Source of the DNA: Neocallimastix lanati (nom. inval.)
Lineage: Eukaryota > Neocallimastigomycota > Neocallimastigomycetes > Neocallimastigales > Neocallimastigaceae
Assembly: GCA_016946835.1 (NCBI GenBank)
Contig: JACVTC010000010.1
Span: 1,395,001 to 1,405,000, forward strand
DNA: 10,000 bases
Direction of reading: 5' to 3'
Within the stretch, counting starts at the first letter, position 1. Each line of letters starts with the position of its first letter. The notes beneath the pieces are model-generated. The model was not told the origin of the DNA. It did not search any database and saw nothing but the letters and a program-made list of their open reading frames with translations. Of this stretch, positions 9,008-10,000 are shown in pieces. Made by a program: the position numbers and the translations under genes.

Positions 9008-10000
9008 GTGAGGAAAAGAATAAATTGTAGAAAATAAAAGTTCACATTATTAATATATAAATTAATTATTTAATTAATCTATTTTGATTATCATTATTAT
9101 TATTTTTAATTCTTACTTGTTATTACTAATATAATTTATACTCAATTATATTTATTTTATAAAGTTATTAATCTATTAATTATATATATATATATATAAT
9201 ATTTATATATAATATTCATACATAGGAATTTTAAAATTATTATTAAAAAAAGAAAACAACATTCTAAGACATAAAATACCTCATCGTACTATTAATACAT
9301 TTATTTTCATCTTTTGGCTATATATTATATTTATCACTTCTTTTTTTATTTTTTTCTTTTTCTTTTACATTGCTGTGAAATGATTTAGTTAGAGCATAAT
9401 TATAAAATTTCAATAATCATATAATAAAGAAGAAGGAAAGAAAAAAGAACAAAAAAAAAAAAAAAAAAAAAAAAGCTGAAATTTATAGTAATATTAAATA
9501 TAATAATTTTTTCGAGAATAAAAATTCACATATCCTAAAGTGTATATATATATATATATATTTATATATTTTTTCTTTTTCATATATATATTCATTATTA
9601 TATTTTTTTATTATTATTATTTTTTAATAGTAAAATCTTTGTAAATATTTTCATTTCTATATAATAACAACAATAAAGAAAAATAAAAGATAAATAAAAA
9701 AGAAATACAGATTGTCCTATAACTGTCAGAATATTATTTTTTAAAGAATTTCATTAACAATTAACAACAAAAGCACATAATTTTAAAATTTCTCTTATTA
9801 TTATTATATTTTTTTTCTTATCAACTGGAAAACAAATACATCTTGTATATTATTAATTTCAACTATTTTCATATTATAAAACTTAAATCATATTTTTTTT
9901 TTTAAAATAAAATATTATCGACATTATTTCTATTAAATAAATAAATAAAATCTTATAAAATCATTTTAAACATTTTTTAAAATATTTTGATAAATTTTTA

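Larger units (their letters stand above)
8029..10000. other. Gene-free AT-rich DNA to the right edge
   Basis: No supported gene on either strand. The stretch contains T18 (8070-8087), an A12-T11 palindrome at 8168-8190, a T-rich tract with scattered C at 8283-8355, (AAT)11 at 8358-8390, and (AT)n runs near 8592-8607, 8727-8742, 8977-9007, 9179-9198 and 9543-9561. A24 lies at 9451-9474. The parts at 9246-9440 and 9700-9860 are a little richer in G+C but have stops in all frames. They could be upstream sequence of a gene beyond the window. Confidence 0.65.

Noticed and set aside
3101-10000. Centromere, telomere or replication origin
   Set aside because: AT-richness and tandem repeats are typical of the background here; no telomeric repeat or defined origin element is visible.

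Overview
The window is a very AT-rich eukaryotic nuclear sequence with one convincing protein gene. Intergenic DNA is, by eye, only about 5-12% G+C. It is full of A or T homopolymers of 16-35 bases, (AAT)n arrays, (AT)n runs and minisatellites. The only stretch with normal base composition (by eye 35-40% G+C) is the 3' two thirds of a minus-strand gene at 1293-2927. Best guess for the source is an anaerobic gut fungus (Neocallimastigomycota). The reasons are the extreme AT bias, the Asn-rich low-complexity protein segments, a secreted glycoside hydrolase of bacterial-looking subfamily, and a single gene in 10 kb. A dictyostelid would also give AT-rich DNA and poly-Asn tracts, but its genes are much more densely packed. 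This assignment is an inference.

Layout. 1-1292: intergenic DNA downstream of the gene, with a 51-base (AAT)17 array, a 343-base composite AAT array at 478-820, and a TTTG/TTTA repeat just past the stop codon. 1293-2927 (minus): a secreted GH18 chitinase-like enzyme made of a signal peptide, about 205 residues of Asn/Lys/Tyr-rich disordered sequence (including 11 pentapeptide repeats and an N12-I-N8 tract), and a complete GH18 barrel with its catalytic Asp/Glu. 3049-3056: a TATA-like box upstream of it. 3100-5560: gene-free DNA with long A/T homopolymers. 5563-5686: a hairpin with a perfect 31-bp stem. 5751-5838: a 15-bp minisatellite. 6179-6235: a 21-bp triplet repeat. 6339-6510: a small patch of raised G+C with no convincing gene. 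7142-7430: AAT repeats interrupted by TTGAAT. 7441-8028: 6.9 identical copies of an 85-bp unit. 8029-10000: gene-free AT-rich DNA.

No tRNA, rRNA, transposase, reverse transcriptase, CRISPR array or gene cluster was recognised. The long translations across the AAT arrays (poly-Ile, poly-Leu, poly-Asn, poly-Tyr) are repeat artefacts. I do not see a new multi-gene system. The most noteworthy items are the architecture and probable bacterial ancestry of the GH18 enzyme, the homogeneous 85-bp array beside its likely precursor sequence, and the perfect 31-bp inverted repeat.
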